Source of the DNA: Terrilactibacillus tamarindi
GTDB taxonomy: Bacteria > Bacillota > Bacilli > Bacillales > Sporolactobacillaceae
Assembly (NCBI RefSeq): GCF_009718825.1
Contig: NZ_WNHB01000017.1
Span: 1 to 64,000, forward strand
Length of the DNA: 64,000 nt
Reading direction: 5' to 3'
In this document: positions 63,133 through 64,000 of the stretch, piece by piece
Layout of the letters: the number at the start of each line of letters is the position of its first letter
Position numbering within the stretch: position 1 is the first letter of the stretch
The notes under the pieces: model-generated
Databases searched by the model: none
Told to the model about the DNA's origin: nothing
What the model saw: only the letters and a program-made list of their open reading frames with translations
Program-made: the position numbers and the translations under genes

Positions 63133-64000
63133 TCCCTCATCATTTTATTTTTTATAAAAGTATAGAAAGATTGTTCTAACTTTGATTGAATCATTTTTTC
63201 ATTTGCCGAACTATAAATAAGAGTACTTTCACGATCTTCAACAATCGATGAGCTAACATTGCTAATGATCTCTAATTGAAGAGGTGTTAATTTCTCAGGC
63301 GCCAACAATAACATCAAATTTTGAATTGGCATTGGCTTTCCATCCATCCCAATGAGTGTATAGTCTCGATTCAAATGACCAATATGAAAAACAAGGGATT
63401 TAACCGATTTATCTTTGCAATGGAAAAGCGCCATATTTGTATCTGGAATTCCGAGACCCGCTTGCTGTTCTCGATCTAATAATTTACGGAAGACGGTATC
63501 CCTATCATCCAAAATACCATCACTAACACACTGATCAACCATACTAAGAAGACAAGATTGATAATCCTCCGTTGTAGAGATCTCATAGACTCGAGTATGC
63601 TTTAATAGCAATCGAATATTATATTGAAGTTCATACATGTCATCCATAAGATTCTCTAGTAAACCGCTTTCATAAGTAGAATGATTTAACTGAGTTGATT
63701 CTATATTCTCCGTCGTTGCTGCCGCCAATCTCATTTGTTCGACATGTTCTTGAACATATAATTCAATATTTTTCACATCTTCTTTACTTAATAATGGATT
63801 GACATAAATGTATGGTTTATCCTTTATTGGTAAATGAACGGTTGACAAAATCATGTCGAATTGATTAACATTAATATCTTTTAAATCCTGTATAGAGGAA
63901 ACCTCGACAGACGATAAATATGGGATTTCTTTTTTTAAACGTGTAACGAGCATTTTAGAAGAACCAATACCTGTTGGACACACGACTAATGTCCGAACTA
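63129..64000 (-). CDS. mtlR: Transcriptional activator of the mannitol operon MtlR, C-terminal part
   Basis: Open through the window edge, so the N-terminal helix-turn-helix and PRD regions lie outside. What is visible is an EIIB-Gat-like domain with its cysteine in LVVCPTGIGSSKML, and a C-terminal EIIA-Mtl-like domain (about the last 150 residues: GLGIPDTNMALFHCKD). These domains receive phosphate from the PTS and set activator activity. The pairing with mtlD confirms the assignment. mtlA and mtlF are expected beyond the edge. Confidence 0.92.
   Translation of the reverse strand, partial: VRTLVVCPTGIGSSKMLVTRLKKEIPYLSSVEVSSIQDLKDINVNQFDMILSTVHLPIKDKPYIYVNPLLSKEDVKNIELYVQEHVEQMRLAAATTENIESTQLNHSTYESGLLENLMDDMYELQYNIRLLLKHTRVYEISTTEDYQSCLLSMVDQCVSDGILDDRDTVFRKLLDREQQAGLGIPDTNMALFHCKDKSVKSLVFHIGHLNRDYTLIGMDGKPMPIQNLMLLLAPEKLTPLQLEIISNVSSSIVEDRESTLIYSSANEKMIQSKLEQSFYTFIKNKMMRE

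Overview
The window is chromosomal DNA of a low-GC, endospore-forming member of the Bacillales. The evidence is an alpha/beta-type small acid-soluble spore protein, the sporulation and division regulator RefZ, EzrA, CcpA, SftA, a T-box in front of leuS and a SAM riboswitch in front of metK. Gene order follows the Bacillus subtilis ytrP-ytmA arm in outline (thiI-nifZ-ezrA, refZ-ytsP-rpsD, ccpA-ytxH-ytxG-murC-sftA-ytpR-ytpQ, ytoP-ytzB-trmB-ytzH-ytmP, ytlQ-thpR-ytkP-ytzE, murJ, ytwF, leuS-ytqA-mnmM-ytpB-metK-ytkD). Insertions and losses suggest a genus well separated from Bacillus proper, perhaps near Sporolactobacillaceae. The sequence alone does not fix the genus.

Layout. 1-8.3 kb: spore protein, thiI/nifZ thiouridine and sulfur transfer, ezrA, a TauE/SafE permease, refZ, ytsP and rpsD with its leader. 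8.6-13.4 kb: a ClC antiporter and a bifunctional penicillin-binding protein. 13.4-22.8 kb: leftward ccpA, ytxH/ytxG, murC, a nicotinate phosphoribosyltransferase, sftA, ytpR and ytpQ. 22.8-36.6 kb: a chemoreceptor and a run of small housekeeping genes up to murJ. 37.2-43.5 kb: a rhodanese gene and a mannose-class PTS (IIA-IIB-IIC-IID) with its LevR/ManR-type sigma-54 activator. 43.8-52.5 kb: leuS, ytqA/mnmM, ytpB, metK, ytkD and an Fbp-like small protein. 52.9-54.7 kb: an amidase and a YdjO-like protein. 54.8-61.85 kb: a six-gene operon behind a cobalamin riboswitch. 62-64 kb: mtlD and the 3' part of mtlR.

The most interesting system is the leftward operon at 54.8-61.85 kb. A promoter and an adenosylcobalamin-type riboswitch with terminator precede, in order: a sortase-anchored (LPNTA) surface protein with two DUF4430-like domains and an alpha/alpha-barrel resembling intrinsic factor/transcobalamin; a class D sortase; a DUF4430 lipoprotein; EcfT; a fused double EcfA ATPase; and an ECF S component. 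Together they read as a complete vitamin B12 capture and import pathway from cell wall to cytoplasm, with its own sortase.

Two families of short non-coding repeats are scattered between genes. Family A has about 15-bp terminal inverted repeats (GTTCAAAAAG type), is 90-270 bp long, and occurs in six copies plus one end-to-end remnant. Family B begins TAAAGTGAAGCTTCCATCAG and ends in a GCGGGATAA motif, with three copies; related CCCACC/GGTGGG hairpins lie at 15.0 and 18.6 kb. Several copies sit exactly at stop codons. The PTS control region is also unusually readable: a consensus -24/-12 promoter, a cre site, three TTTGATACAC boxes and the terminator of the activator gene all lie within about 220 bp.
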